Positions 42,499 through 51,183 are shown, counted from the stretch's first letter. The stretch: 64,000 bases of DNA from Paenibacillus sp. FSL H3-0469 (GCF_038051945.1 NZ_CP150302.1:7705165-7769164), one strand, 5' to 3'. Notes: generated by a model not told the origin, from the letters alone. Numbers and translations: made by a program.

Positions 42499-42601
42499 AC
42501 TTGCATCCGGTTTGTCTGCCTTCGCTGCCCTTATCGTGTTGGTTACAGCAAGTGTATTTTACATTAACCAACCCGAGGTTCCTGAAGAGTTACTTAAATA
42601 A
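42458..42601 (+). CDS. agrD: AgrD-like cyclic lactone autoinducer precursor
   Basis: The product has 47 residues, starting in the 3' end of agrB after AAGGGGGGTGAG. The N-terminal amphipathic helix is MKGLQALRRTVVYKLASGL; a hydrophobic middle follows. The C-terminal tail QPEVPEELLK is the conserved AgrB-recognition tail of AgrD peptides. The ring would come from TASVFYIN just before it. No cysteine exists, so a Ser32 lactone (for example S-V-F-Y-I) is expected in place of a thiolactone. The prediction of the peptide ends is inference. Confidence 0.85.
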   Translation: MKGLQALRRTVVYKLASGLSAFAALIVLVTASVFYINQPEVPEELLK

Positions 42602-42618
42602 CATTGGAGTTGATCCCT

Positions 42619-43014
42619 TTGAGCACGATATCTGTTACTAGAGACACAGAGGGAAACACTGGTGTATTCTCACTCGATATTGAAAAAATAACTTTTATGG
42701 AATTTGAACGGACTATCTATCGGATCATTGTCCATACGTACGATCAGACCTTTTATACAGTAGGTACGCTGAAATATTGGCTTAATACCCTGGCCAGTTC
42801 AGGATATAATTTCGTTCTAGCAGATAGAAACACGTTAATTCAGGTTTCTAACATTATCCAGTTGGATAAGACGTTTCATATTGCTTATTTTGGGGAAGAC
42901 CACAAAGGAGTCGAGCAAAAGTGTTTTCTGTCAGAGAAGGGCTATAAAGAAATTCTCAAATACGTAAAGACATCCGCATCGGATATTCAATTAGTGGAGC
43001 TGCCCCAGTGGTAG
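42619..43014 (+). CDS. Stand-alone LytTR-like DNA-binding protein
   Basis: The product has 131 residues from TTG 42619, nine bases after GGAG; the frame is open to TTG 42604. The segment TIYRIIVHTYDQTFYTVGTL ... NFVLADRNTLIQVSNIIQLD matches the ten-stranded LytTR DNA-binding domain of AgrA/ComE. Canonical AgrA has a receiver domain before this; here there is none, so it cannot be phosphorylated in the usual way. It follows agrD by 17 bases and is probably its regulator or target. A terminator closes the operon. Confidence 0.75.
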   Translation: MSTISVTRDTEGNTGVFSLDIEKITFMEFERTIYRIIVHTYDQTFYTVGTLKYWLNTLASSGYNFVLADRNTLIQVSNIIQLDKTFHIAYFGEDHKGVEQKCFLSEKGYKEILKYVKTSASDIQLVELPQW

Positions 43015-43046
43015 CTTTATTTTTTATGAAGGCTTGTATATAAAAT

Positions 43047-43094
43047 AAGGCTGACCCTGCGCTGTTCATTCTGAAGCGCCTGGGGCCAGCCTTT
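43047..43094. terminator. Bidirectional terminator after agr-like locus
   Basis: AAGGCTGACCC ... GGGGCCAGCCTT with an inner GCGCT/AGCGC stem; T-rich on both outer sides. Confidence 0.75.
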
Positions 43095-43106
43095 GTTCAG
43101 ATTATC

Positions 43107-43637
43107 CTAATCTGCAGCTAATTTAGAATACATACACAGGTCAATGAAGGTTCCGTTGGACCGCTCACTCTGTCTCATTGTTCCTTCCAGCGAGAAGTTT
43201 AATTTCTGCAATACTTTAATAGAATTGATATTAGCAGGCTGAGCCTTTGCTTCTATTCTATTGAAGCCCAGTGTATCAAACGCATAATCTATTAGCGCAC
43301 GAAGGGCTTCAGGCACATAACCTCTTCCCCAGAACTCGCGGCTAAGGTCATAACCGATCTCTGTCTTCGCATTGTCATAGTCCAGCATATTGTAACCGCA
43401 TGAGCCGATAATCCGGCCGGATTCTGCTTCAATGATAGAATAGCGGATCGCCTGATTCTCATCGGCTAACTTACCAAGCAGCTCAATCATTTCTACGGCC
43501 TGACTCTCATCTGTGAAGCTGCTGATATTCATGAAGCGGGTGACTTCAGGATCAGACCAGATCGCGAAAAGGCTGGCTGAATCGGCGGTACTCATTTGTC
43601 TTAACACTAATCGCTCGGTACGTAATTCAGTAATCAT
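43107..43637 (-). CDS. GNAT acetyltransferase, RimJ/RimL type
   Basis: The product has 176 residues from ATG 43637, nine bases after GGAGGT; the longer open frame to 43844 lies before this site. It opens ITELRTERLVLRQMSTADSA, has IIGSCGYNMLDYDNAKTEIG, the acetyl-CoA loop in SREFWGRGYVPEALRALIDY and FNRIEAKAQPANINSIKVLQ. This pattern is typical of RimJ/RimL ribosomal-protein N-acetyltransferases and their many relatives. The actual substrate is unknown. Confidence 0.85.
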   Translation of the reverse strand: MITELRTERLVLRQMSTADSASLFAIWSDPEVTRFMNISSFTDESQAVEMIELLGKLADENQAIRYSIIEAESGRIIGSCGYNMLDYDNAKTEIGYDLSREFWGRGYVPEALRALIDYAFDTLGFNRIEAKAQPANINSIKVLQKLNFSLEGTMRQSERSNGTFIDLCMYSKLAAD

Positions 43638-43943
43638 CAAAGTGTTACCTCCATGAAGTATATATGGTATTGGTGAGGTACAACTATTGATATCTGCGCA
43701 TAGTTCAGTCCTTTCCGTGTGTAAGCTGACTCTATTATATAGAATGCACGGGAGAAAGTTAAATATCTGGTGTGCGATCCTGACGGCGGTGTTCAAAAGA
43801 CGCTGACAGTAACGACCTGATTGCTGTAAATTCGTAACCGTCATTATTAGAGGTTGTGTGAGCTTGTGCTCATGCAGTCTTTTTTATGTTTCTTATTCCT
43901 CCAAGCATGGTAAGGTTTAGGTAAAAACATCCGGGAGGGCATG

Positions 43944-44486
43944 ATGAGAAAAACGGTACTGGTAATGTTGTTCTTGTTCGTATTGACGGCTTGTGCGGAT
44001 TCCAAAGACGGGGTAACCACCAAAGACTTAGCCATCCAAAAGGTGAACGATCATAAAGCCATGGTTGAGTATGGTATGAGCCGCGCGGAAGCAGAAGAGG
44101 TATTGGGCAAAGGAGAAGATAAGGATATTGCGAATTCAATCATGTACAGCTCTGGCGTAAGAATTATGTACCGTGAGGATAAAGTGGCAGGTATTACTCT
44201 GGCGGAGGAATCGAAAGATACGTATGAAACCACTGGCGGTTTTAAAATTGGCATGTCTAAGGATGACTTCAAACAAATCTATGGCGATCAGTATCTGACG
44301 GATATGGAGCGCAACCTGGATTATGCTTACGATTCCATCAACAAGCGGTATTTGCATGATAAAGAATGGGCAGCGAAAGCTGAAGATGATACGAAAATAT
44401 ATGTAATTTCAGGCCTGTTCAACGGTAAGGGTGAAGCGGACGGCGTGGTATTGGTGGATAAGCGAATGGCGATAACTTACAGGTGA
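43944..44486 (+). CDS. Lipoprotein of unknown function
   Basis: The product has 180 residues from ATG 43944 (ATG 43941 also possible). The lipobox is LFLFVLTAC. The mature part holds two similar modules, YGMSRAEAEEVLGKG and IGMSKDDFKQIYGDQ, each a short helix before a strand pair. This is the layout of SmpA/BLIP-like folds, which often bind other proteins. GGGAGGG precedes the start. The partner is unknown. Confidence 0.65.
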   Translation: MRKTVLVMLFLFVLTACADSKDGVTTKDLAIQKVNDHKAMVEYGMSRAEAEEVLGKGEDKDIANSIMYSSGVRIMYREDKVAGITLAEESKDTYETTGGFKIGMSKDDFKQIYGDQYLTDMERNLDYAYDSINKRYLHDKEWAAKAEDDTKIYVISGLFNGKGEADGVVLVDKRMAITYR

Positions 44487-44536
44487 ATGGGAGGGCTGAA
44501 TATAAAACTGGGCTTGTATGTTTCATAGATCTTTGA

Positions 44537-45079
44537 AGGGAGAAACAATTTATTCTGGACATTAAAGCCAAGACGGCTGAGGGCAAACGGATCAACATCG
44601 AAATGCAACTATTCAATCCATATAATATGGAGAAGCGGACACTTTTCTACTGGAGTGAGATGTATTACCACCAAATTCAAAAAGGCGACGATTACATTCA
44701 ATTGAAGAAGTGTGTAACGATCAATATTTTGAACTATTCCTGTCTTCCTAATAACCGCCATCATAATATCTTTCGCCTTCGGGAAGATCACACCGGGATT
44801 CCACTGAACAATGATCTGGAAATTCATGTAATAGAATTAACAAAGCTCGAGGAGCAGGCCGTCCCATTAACTGGTGGTCTGATCAACTGGTTATTATTTC
44901 TGAAGGGTGTTGAGCAACCAAACTGGGAGGTGCTGACCATGAATGAACCGATGTTGAAAAAAGCAATGGATACGCTGGAGTTCCTGAGTCAGGATGCCGC
45001 TACAAGGATGGAGTATGAAGCCCGGATGAAGTATTTGCGGGATGAGGCGTCTCGGATGAACGGGGCTAAGGCAGAATAA
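44537..45079 (+). pseudogene. Truncated Rpn/PDDEXK-family nuclease remnant
   Basis: The frame opens only after the stop at 44534. It reads REKQFILDIKAKTAEGKRIN, then IEMQLFNPYNMEKRTLFYWS and onward to 45079. The D...ExQ pattern (ILDIKAKT ... IEMQ) and FYWSEMYYHQIQKGDDYIQL are signatures of the Rpn recombination-promoting nuclease/PDDEXK_2 transposase-like family. Full-length members have about 60-70 more N-terminal residues with the first catalytic helix; these are absent. ATG 44603 could still make a 158-residue piece without the catalytic Asp. It is best read as a decayed gene. Confidence 0.75.
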
Positions 45080-45104
45080 AACTGTTGCAATGATAACAAC
45101 GAAA

Positions 45105-45135
45105 AACGAAGCCGATCATATGATCGGCTTCGTTT
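45105..45135. terminator. Bidirectional terminator, perfect palindrome
   Basis: GAAGCCGATCAT / ATGATCGGCTTC is a perfect 24-bp palindrome (45108-45131), with AAAAAC before it and GTTTCTTT after it. It ends both the Rpn remnant transcript and the tRNA-Val transcript. Confidence 0.8.
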
Positions 45136-45154
45136 CTTTAAGGCTATCCATATA

Positions 45155-45226
45155 TAGGACGGATGGGGTTCGAACCCATGACCCCTACCCTGTCAAGATA
45201 GTGCTCTCCCGCTGAGCTACCGTCCT
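45155..45226 (-). tRNA. tRNA-Val (anticodon GAC)
   Basis: It is 72 nt long with the CCA end not encoded. On the minus strand the acceptor AGGACGG pairs with CCGTCCT, the discriminator is A and the D-stem is GCTC...GAGC. The anticodon stem-loop is CTATC-TTGACAG-GGTAG, giving anticodon GAC for valine. The T-arm is ATGGG-TTCGAAC-CCCAT. All stems pair, with one G-U pair in the anticodon stem. It stands alone and not in a tRNA cluster. Confidence 0.92.
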
Positions 45227-45420
45227 GCAACGAAATTTATAATAACACAGGACGTAAGGGAATGGCAAGAGATTTTTAAATATGCTATAGATGATCAGTT
45301 AAGCATGACCCTTCCATACCACCGCAGTGACAAAAACCCACGACACCCCATCCATAGTATATTACAATAATGGCGCTTGTCTGGAAGTTCCTTAACCAAC
45401 ATAAAAGGTGGAATTCTATC

Positions 45421-45843
45421 ATGATCGTAACATTGCATGAAGCGGAGTGCCCTGGGGGGAGTCTCAAATATGTAGTGATTTTTATGAAGCAAGGGAAGGA
45501 TTGGGTTCTGGTACGGCACCGTGAGCGGTCCACGTGGGAATTTGCCGGCGGGCATATTGAGGCGGGTGAGAGTCCCGGGGAAGCTGCGGTAAGAGAACTC
45601 TACGAAGAGACAGGCGCTGAAGATTATGAACTGCATCCGCTATGCATCTATTCGGTCAGAAGTGATGAGCTGGCAGAGAGCTACGGGATGTTGTATTATG
45701 CAGATGTCAAAAGGTTCGGAACTTTGCCCCCGTACGAAATGGCGGAGCTTCGAAGCTTCAGCGAGCTGCCGCAGGCTGTGACCTACCCGGGGATCTACCC
45801 CACGCTATATGCGAGAGTATGTGAATATGTGAAGCATCTGTGA
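45421..45843 (+). CDS. Nudix hydrolase
   Basis: The product has 140 residues from ATG 45421; an in-frame ATG at 45370 lies before AAAGGTGG. The Nudix box runs from GGHIEAGE through RELYEETGA at about residues 42-65 and fits G-x5-E-x7-REUxEExGU, which binds Mg2+ and the diphosphate. VILVRHRERSTWEFAGG-like residues lie before it. It would hydrolyse a nucleoside diphosphate derivative, perhaps an oxidised (d)NTP. Substrate specificity cannot be read. Confidence 0.9.
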   Translation: MIVTLHEAECPGGSLKYVVIFMKQGKDWVLVRHRERSTWEFAGGHIEAGESPGEAAVRELYEETGAEDYELHPLCIYSVRSDELAESYGMLYYADVKRFGTLPPYEMAELRSFSELPQAVTYPGIYPTLYARVCEYVKHL

Positions 45844-45905
45844 ATCAATCTTAATCGTATTTCTGGTAGAATAGACACTCGATTGGCTGAAAGGAGGCCC
45901 AGCTC

Positions 45906-46715
45906 ATGAGCAATGAGATTACGAGGTTTAAGCGTCTTGGCGACTACCTGAGATCACGCCGGGACCGCCTGCAGCCAGAAGCTGCAGGGATCAAGGAAAC
46001 GAACAGTCAGCGCAGAACACCAGGTCTGCGGCGGGAGGAGGTTGCGGTTCTGGCCGGTCTCAGCAGCACTTATTATACATGGCTGGAGCAGGGCAGGGAG
46101 GTTACCGCCTCCAGAGAGGTCATGGAGAGTCTCAGTCAGGCGCTGCGGTTGTCGGCAGATGAGCGCAAGCATCTGTTTGAGCTATGGAATCCCGGCTTGC
46201 CGGATACACTTGCTTCTATAGATACGGTCAGTCCGGAGCTGAGTCCGCAGTGGCGGGATATTATCCGGCAATTGACTTATCCGTCTTTTATTACGAATGA
46301 GCGGTCTGAGGTACTGGCCTGGAATGATAAAGCGAGTGAAGTGCTTAGTGATTTCGGAGGTCTGTCTGCTTCTGAGCGCATTATGATGCGTCTTCTGTTC
46401 CTGGATCTGGAGCTGCGCTGCCGGATGCTGAACTGGGAGGAGTTCGCCCTACATTCAGTAGGTGTGTACAGAACCTATTATGACTTGAACCTGCATGATC
46501 CTTGGCACAAGGAGATGGTCGATCAGCTCTTGGAGGACAGTGCGGATTTCGCCGAGATGTGGAAACAGCACAATATTCAGGGGAAAAGAGTCAACCGTGT
46601 GGTCATAGAGAGTCTGGGTACAAGTGAGCCTGTAGTCTACGACATCAATTCGATGGCCAATCTGGCGGATCACCCGGGACTGCATATTTGTATCTATACG
46701 CCTGTTATAACGTAG
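45906..46715 (+). CDS. XRE-family regulator with MmyB-like ligand-binding domain
   Basis: The product has 269 residues. The N-terminal helix-turn-helix (about 8-75) contains RRTPGLRREEVAVLAGLSST and YYTWLEQGREVTASREVMES, the hallmark of this family. The C-terminal PAS-like domain (about 105-265) carries LTYPSFITNERSEVLAWNDK and similar motifs of MmyB-type ligand-binding proteins that can bind fatty acids. Such genes often control a neighbouring oxidoreductase; the aldo/keto reductase that follows in the same direction is a candidate. GAAAGGAGGCCCAGCTC precedes the ATG. Confidence 0.9.
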   Translation: MSNEITRFKRLGDYLRSRRDRLQPEAAGIKETNSQRRTPGLRREEVAVLAGLSSTYYTWLEQGREVTASREVMESLSQALRLSADERKHLFELWNPGLPDTLASIDTVSPELSPQWRDIIRQLTYPSFITNERSEVLAWNDKASEVLSDFGGLSASERIMMRLLFLDLELRCRMLNWEEFALHSVGVYRTYYDLNLHDPWHKEMVDQLLEDSADFAEMWKQHNIQGKRVNRVVIESLGTSEPVVYDINSMANLADHPGLHICIYTPVIT

Positions 46716-46869
46716 CAGACGATTCTCGGGGGACATACGCCCTACGTTTCCTCCGCTCCCTGGTAATGATCTTACTAGCATGAACGTACTGTGGCTGCTC
46801 CACGGCAGGACGGTTAGAATAAGGACATGTTCGTAAGATCTATTACAGGGACAAGAGGGAGGCAACCAT

Positions 46870-47823
46870 ATGCATACAAGAACACTCGGGAACGAAGGGC
46901 TGAGCGTATCGGCTCTGGGACTCGGAACGATGATGATGCCGGATAATGAAGAGTCTGTACGAACCATTCATGGCGCGCTTGATCTGGGCGTAACTCTGCT
47001 GGACACAGCGGATATCTATGGAGCCTTCGAGCAGCAGCGCTTCGGCGGCAATGAACGGCTTCTCGGGCGGGCGCTTAAGGGCCGGAGAGATCAGGCTGTG
47101 ATTGCGACCAAATTCGGCATTACACATACTCAGGGACCCAAGGGAGACCCGGCCTATATCAAAAAATCCGTAGATGCCAGCCTCTATCAACTAGGCACAG
47201 ATTATATCGATCTGTACTATCAGCACCGTCCTGATCCGAACACCCCTATTGAGGAAACCGCCGGTACCCTGGCTGACCTTGTCAAGGAAGGAAAGATCCG
47301 TTATATCGGCTTATCCGAGGCTTCGCCTGAACTGATCCGCCGGGCACATGCGGTGCATCCGTTGACCGCCCTGCAGACAGAGTATTCACTCTGGAGCCGG
47401 GAGGTGGAGGATGAGATTCTGCCGCTGGTCAAGGAGCTGGGCATCGGCTTCGTTCCTTATAGCCCGCTGGGCCGCGGTTTTCTGACTGGACAGATCAAGA
47501 GCTTCGATGATCTGCCGGAGGATGATTACCGCCGGCATTACCCGCGGTTCCAGGGAGAGAACTTCACCCGGAATCTGGAAGTCGTCTCGCTGATCGGGCA
47601 GATGGCAGCCGAGAAAGGCTACGCTCCGGCACAGCTTGCCCTGGCCTGGCTTCTTGCACAAGGAGAGCGGATTGTACCGATTCCCGGTACGAAGCGGCTG
47701 GAGCGGTTACAAGAGAACCTCGGAGCGCTTCAGGTTACCTTGACGGCGGAGGATCTCGCAAGGATTGAGCGGATATCCCCGCAAGGGATTGCAGCCGGAG
47801 CACGTTACCCCGGCCAGAACTAA
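46870..47823 (+). CDS. Aldo/keto reductase
   Basis: The product has 317 residues in a TIM barrel. The catalytic tetrad is visible: Asp and Tyr in LLDTADIYGAFE, Lys in VIATKFGITH and His in LYYQHRPDPNTP. NADPH is bound near GFVPYSPLGRGFLTGQI and PIPGTKRLERLQENLGALQV. It reduces an aldehyde or ketone in the cytoplasm. It lies 154 bases after the XRE regulator, which may control it. GACAAGAGGGAGGCAACCAT precedes the ATG. Confidence 0.92.
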   Translation: MHTRTLGNEGLSVSALGLGTMMMPDNEESVRTIHGALDLGVTLLDTADIYGAFEQQRFGGNERLLGRALKGRRDQAVIATKFGITHTQGPKGDPAYIKKSVDASLYQLGTDYIDLYYQHRPDPNTPIEETAGTLADLVKEGKIRYIGLSEASPELIRRAHAVHPLTALQTEYSLWSREVEDEILPLVKELGIGFVPYSPLGRGFLTGQIKSFDDLPEDDYRRHYPRFQGENFTRNLEVVSLIGQMAAEKGYAPAQLALAWLLAQGERIVPIPGTKRLERLQENLGALQVTLTAEDLARIERISPQGIAAGARYPGQN

Positions 47824-47874
47824 GTTATCACACAGAGCAGACAGCTACTGTGTATCCATCCATATTTTTCCTTG

Positions 47875-47933
47875 AGCGTTCTTGCCTGCGCTGCTTGCTT
47901 TAGCGGGCGGTATGCGGGAAAGAACGCTTTTTT
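47875..47933. terminator. Terminator between convergent genes
   Basis: AGCGTTCTT / AAGAACGCT, a perfect 9-bp outer stem with a GC-rich inner part, followed by TTTTTT. It ends the aldo/keto reductase transcript. It overlaps the stop region of metG on the other strand. Confidence 0.75.
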
Positions 47934-49587
47934 AACCCATCCCCATCCGCTCCAGCTCCTCTTCTATCCGCTGCACCTCTATCCGCTCAAACAGTAATTC
48001 AAGCTCCAATATAGGCCGCCCTGCAAGAATGGATACCGGGTGCCATACGGGCTGTTCTATGGACAAGAAACCTCTAATCTTCCCGCAGGAGAAAGGAATG
48101 AACGGGTTCAGCAGGTTTGCCAGGTTGGCAATAATCTGAACACAGGTGTACAGCGTGTTGCCCCCTGCCGCAGGATCATGCTTGATCTGGAGCCACGGCT
48201 GCTGTTCATCAAAATACTTGTTGGCCTGGCGGACGTGCGAGAAGATGAATTCCAGGGCTTCTTTGAAGTGTCCTGCTTCAATCAGCCTTCCTGCTTCCCT
48301 ATACAGGTGATCCAGACTGCTCACCCATGCTTCGTCTAAGACTCCATCTGGAACTTTGCCATTCCAGAATTTATTCACGAACACGAGGCTGCGGTTGACA
48401 AAATTGCCGAACGCGCCCAGCAGCTCGCTGTTATGGCTATAGATGAACTCTCTCCAGGAGAAGTCGGCATCCCGCTTCTCGGGACCGTTCGCGGTCAGGA
48501 AGTAACGGACCGAGTCCGGGTCATACCGGCTGAGAATATCCGGCACCCAGACCGCCCAGTTGCGGCTGGTGGAGAATTTCTGCCCTTCCAGGGTTAAATA
48601 TTCAGAAGAGAAGATCCGGTCCGGCAGATGCAGTTCCTCAGCTCCGAGCAGGAGAGCGGGCCAGATCAGGCTGTGAAAAGGAATATTGTCCTTCCCATGC
48701 ACATAGTAGGCGGTTATAGGCGGCTGCTCATCGTAATCTTGTGCGGACGCTATAGACCAGAAATCCTCCCACCGGTTGCCTGTCTCCGCCGCCCACTGCT
48801 TGCTGGCGGACAGATAGCCGCTGACCGCTTCGATCCAGACATAGATTTTCTTGTCTGCGAAGCCGGGAATGGGCACATCCACGCCCCAGTCCAGATCGCG
48901 TGTTGCTGCGCGGTCCTGCAGGCCTTCCTGCAGATATCTGCGAGTTAGACGGACAGCATTATCTCTCCAGCCCTGCGCGGAATCAGCATATTCTGTGAGT
49001 GCTTGCTGGAAGCTGGACAGCGACAGGTAGTAATGCTGAGTAGAGCGCAGCACCGGCGTAGAGCCGCAGAGGGCGCATGTGCGCTCCAGCAGATCCACCG
49101 GATCGAGAATCGTGGAACAGTAATCGCATTGGTCCCCCCGGGCCTGCTGTCCGCATACCGGGCAGAGACCATGGACATAACGGTCCGGCAAGAAGCGCTG
49201 GTCTTGCTCACAATAGCACTGGAGACTGGGTTTCTGGTACAGATACCCGTTGTCCAGCAGCTTAACGAACAGCTCCTGTACTGTGCTGTGGTGATGGGTC
49301 TGATCGGTCCGGGTATACAAGTCATAAGTGAAGCCTAAGGTGCGGAAGCAATCGGCGAACTCCTCATGATACCGGCTGGCGAATTCACCTGGCGTTACAC
49401 CCTCCTGCGCTGCCTGTACAGCAACGGGGGTGCCGTGGCAGTCACTGCCGGATACATACAGTACAGCGTCACCTTTGGCACGGTGGTAGCGGGCCAGAAT
49501 ATCTCCCGGAAGAATGCTGGCGAGTCTGCCCAGATGCAGGGAGCCGTTGGCATAAGGCCAAGCCCCTCCGATAAAAATGTTAGCCAT
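47932..49587 (-). CDS. metG: Methionyl-tRNA synthetase
   Basis: The product has 551 residues from ATG 49587, preceded by GAGGAGGAGAGAAAG. It is a class I synthetase: the HIGH-like motif is in GAWPYANGSLHLGRLASILP and the KMSKS-like motif is degenerate, LEGQKFSTSRNW. The connective domain has four CxxC-type zinc knuckles (CYCEQDQ, CPVCGQQARGDQCDYC, CALCGS), the type seen in E. coli and archaeal MetRS. It has no C-terminal tRNA-binding/dimer domain, unlike the usual Bacillales MetRS. It could be a second MetRS. A T-box leader controls it. Confidence 0.9.
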   Translation of the reverse strand: MANIFIGGAWPYANGSLHLGRLASILPGDILARYHRAKGDAVLYVSGSDCHGTPVAVQAAQEGVTPGEFASRYHEEFADCFRTLGFTYDLYTRTDQTHHHSTVQELFVKLLDNGYLYQKPSLQCYCEQDQRFLPDRYVHGLCPVCGQQARGDQCDYCSTILDPVDLLERTCALCGSTPVLRSTQHYYLSLSSFQQALTEYADSAQGWRDNAVRLTRRYLQEGLQDRAATRDLDWGVDVPIPGFADKKIYVWIEAVSGYLSASKQWAAETGNRWEDFWSIASAQDYDEQPPITAYYVHGKDNIPFHSLIWPALLLGAEELHLPDRIFSSEYLTLEGQKFSTSRNWAVWVPDILSRYDPDSVRYFLTANGPEKRDADFSWREFIYSHNSELLGAFGNFVNRSLVFVNKFWNGKVPDGVLDEAWVSSLDHLYREAGRLIEAGHFKEALEFIFSHVRQANKYFDEQQPWLQIKHDPAAGGNTLYTCVQIIANLANLLNPFIPFSCGKIRGFLSIEQPVWHPVSILAGRPILELELLFERIEVQRIEEELERMGMG

Positions 49588-49599
49588 CTTTCTCTCCTC

Positions 49600-49915
49600 C
49601 TCAAATTCATTGAACGCAAAAAAGGCACTCATCCCCTAAAGGGACGAGAGCCTATGCTCACGTGTTACCACCCAAATTCATCAATGCCTCGCGGCATCCA
49701 CCTCTTCAGGTACGTCCGCAGAAAAAAAGCGGGTATACCCTAGCATGGTAACGGATGCGGGTTCCGGCGCAGCCTACGTCCCGTTCATGCCGGGATTCGG
49801 TGCGCAGCTCTGAGACCATATTCCCGAGGGTTTTCTTTGCTCCTTTTCACCAGCCGGAGCTCTCTGTGGAAGAATTGCCAGGGTACTCTTTCTCTTCGCA
49901 GCTATTGTGGTTATC
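49600..49915 (-). promoter_or_regulatory. T-box riboswitch, Met-specific, before metG
   Basis: On the minus strand the leader has a stem I with CCGGCTGGTGAAAAGGAGC (AG-bulge/apical region), and GGAAT-ATG-GTCTCAGAG as specifier loop with codon ATG at 49819-49817. The T-box motif GGGTGGTAACACG lies at 49661-49673. A terminator hairpin, CTCGTCCC-TTTA-GGGGATGAG (49628-49648), runs into TGCCTTTTTT. Uncharged tRNA-Met would pair with ATG and with the antiterminator bulge to let transcription continue into metG. The start of the leader is placed near 49915 by the first conserved residues. Confidence 0.85.
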
Positions 49916-50037
49916 CTAATTACTGGATATCATATATGCAGGCCGGGAGATTTGTCAACATCATAAGTCTATTTGCAATCCACCGTACTCCTGTGCGACA
50001 GTAGAGAGACACAGAGGTCAAAAGGAGATTGAGACTA

Positions 50038-51114
50038 TTGCAGGAAAACAAACAGGAGAAAAAAAGCTCAGGCGCATGGGGATGGCTGGGCAGCGGGGCG
50101 GTATTGCTTCTGCTTAAGGGAAAAGCCATTATCTCTCTGCTCAAGCTGGGTAAAATCGCAGGTCCGCTGATCTCCATGATGGTATCGATCTGGGCTTATG
50201 CACTGATCTCACCATGGCAGTTCGCTGTGGGCTTCGTGGCGTTATTATTCGTTCATGAGATCGGCCATGTTATCGCTGCCAAACGGATCGGATTGCCGGT
50301 AAGTGCACCACTGTTCATTCCTTTTATGGGCGCACTGATTACGATGAAGAAGCAGCCGCTGGATGCCAGAGAGGAAGCGTATGTCGCTTTTGGCGGCCCA
50401 ATATTGGGGAGTATCGGTGCTCTGATTGTTTTTGGAGCAGCCTATTATTATCATAGCCCCTTGTTATATTCACTGGCCTACATCGGCTTCTTCCTTAATC
50501 TGATTAACCTGCTGCCGATCCATCCGCTGGACGGGGGGAGAATTGCCACGGCAGTTACCCGCTGGTTATGGCTGGTAGGGCTCATTGGAGGATTAGCTGT
50601 AATCATCTATCTGAAATCTATCCTGTTCGGCATCATCTGGGTAATGTTCGCCTATGATATGTATAAGAAGTACATCAGCCGGCGTACGAAGAATCAGATG
50701 CATACGGTGCTCAAAAGCTTCCTGATCCCCATCGGGGATCTGCAGGAGCAAGGGTATCTGATCCCCGGCCCTGAGCATAAACGGGAGCTGCCGTTCACCA
50801 CCTACAGTGATTTGAACCGTCAGCAGTTCGTCGGGGTACGCTGGGATAACCTGGATTATTATGGAACGGCGACCCTGCCGGTACAATCGCTAATCGGAAA
50901 AGTCAAAGTCGTGCAGCTCGATCAGCTGTATGTGGACGCCAGCCTCCACATGAAGATGACCTGTGAGATCAGCTTCACAGTATATGACAATGATAAGTAC
51001 TATGATGTGCCGGCTGCTTCCCGCTGGAGATATGGGGCTGCGTATTTTGTCCTTGCCGGAGTTCTCGGGGGGATGATGTATCTTGTCCATGTGGTTGGCA
51101 ATGTAAATCTGTAA
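50038..51114 (+). CDS. Site-2-protease-family membrane metalloprotease (M50)
   Basis: The product has 358 residues from TTG 50038, ten bases after AAGGAG; TTG 50029 overlaps that site. Zinc ligands are in VHEIGHVIAA (HExxH) and NLLPIHPLDGGRIA (Asp). Membrane helices cover about residues 15-230. The C-terminal 130 residues form an unusual soluble part with one last helix (YFVLAGVLGGMMYLVHVVG). It cuts membrane-bound substrates within the bilayer. No anti-sigma gene adjoins it. The following small lipoprotein could share its transcript. Confidence 0.88.
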   Translation: MQENKQEKKSSGAWGWLGSGAVLLLLKGKAIISLLKLGKIAGPLISMMVSIWAYALISPWQFAVGFVALLFVHEIGHVIAAKRIGLPVSAPLFIPFMGALITMKKQPLDAREEAYVAFGGPILGSIGALIVFGAAYYYHSPLLYSLAYIGFFLNLINLLPIHPLDGGRIATAVTRWLWLVGLIGGLAVIIYLKSILFGIIWVMFAYDMYKKYISRRTKNQMHTVLKSFLIPIGDLQEQGYLIPGPEHKRELPFTTYSDLNRQQFVGVRWDNLDYYGTATLPVQSLIGKVKVVQLDQLYVDASLHMKMTCEISFTVYDNDKYYDVPAASRWRYGAAYFVLAGVLGGMMYLVHVVGNVNL

Positions 51115-51183
51115 AGCTTCGTTTATGAACCTCCCGATTCGTCAAAGCTGTAAAGAGCCGAGAAGGATGAGGGGGTAATAACA

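Noticed and set aside
45155..45226. tRNA-Asp, because GTC is seen on the + strand
   Set aside because: The tRNA folds only on the - strand, where the anticodon loop is TTGACAG and the anticodon is GAC (Val).
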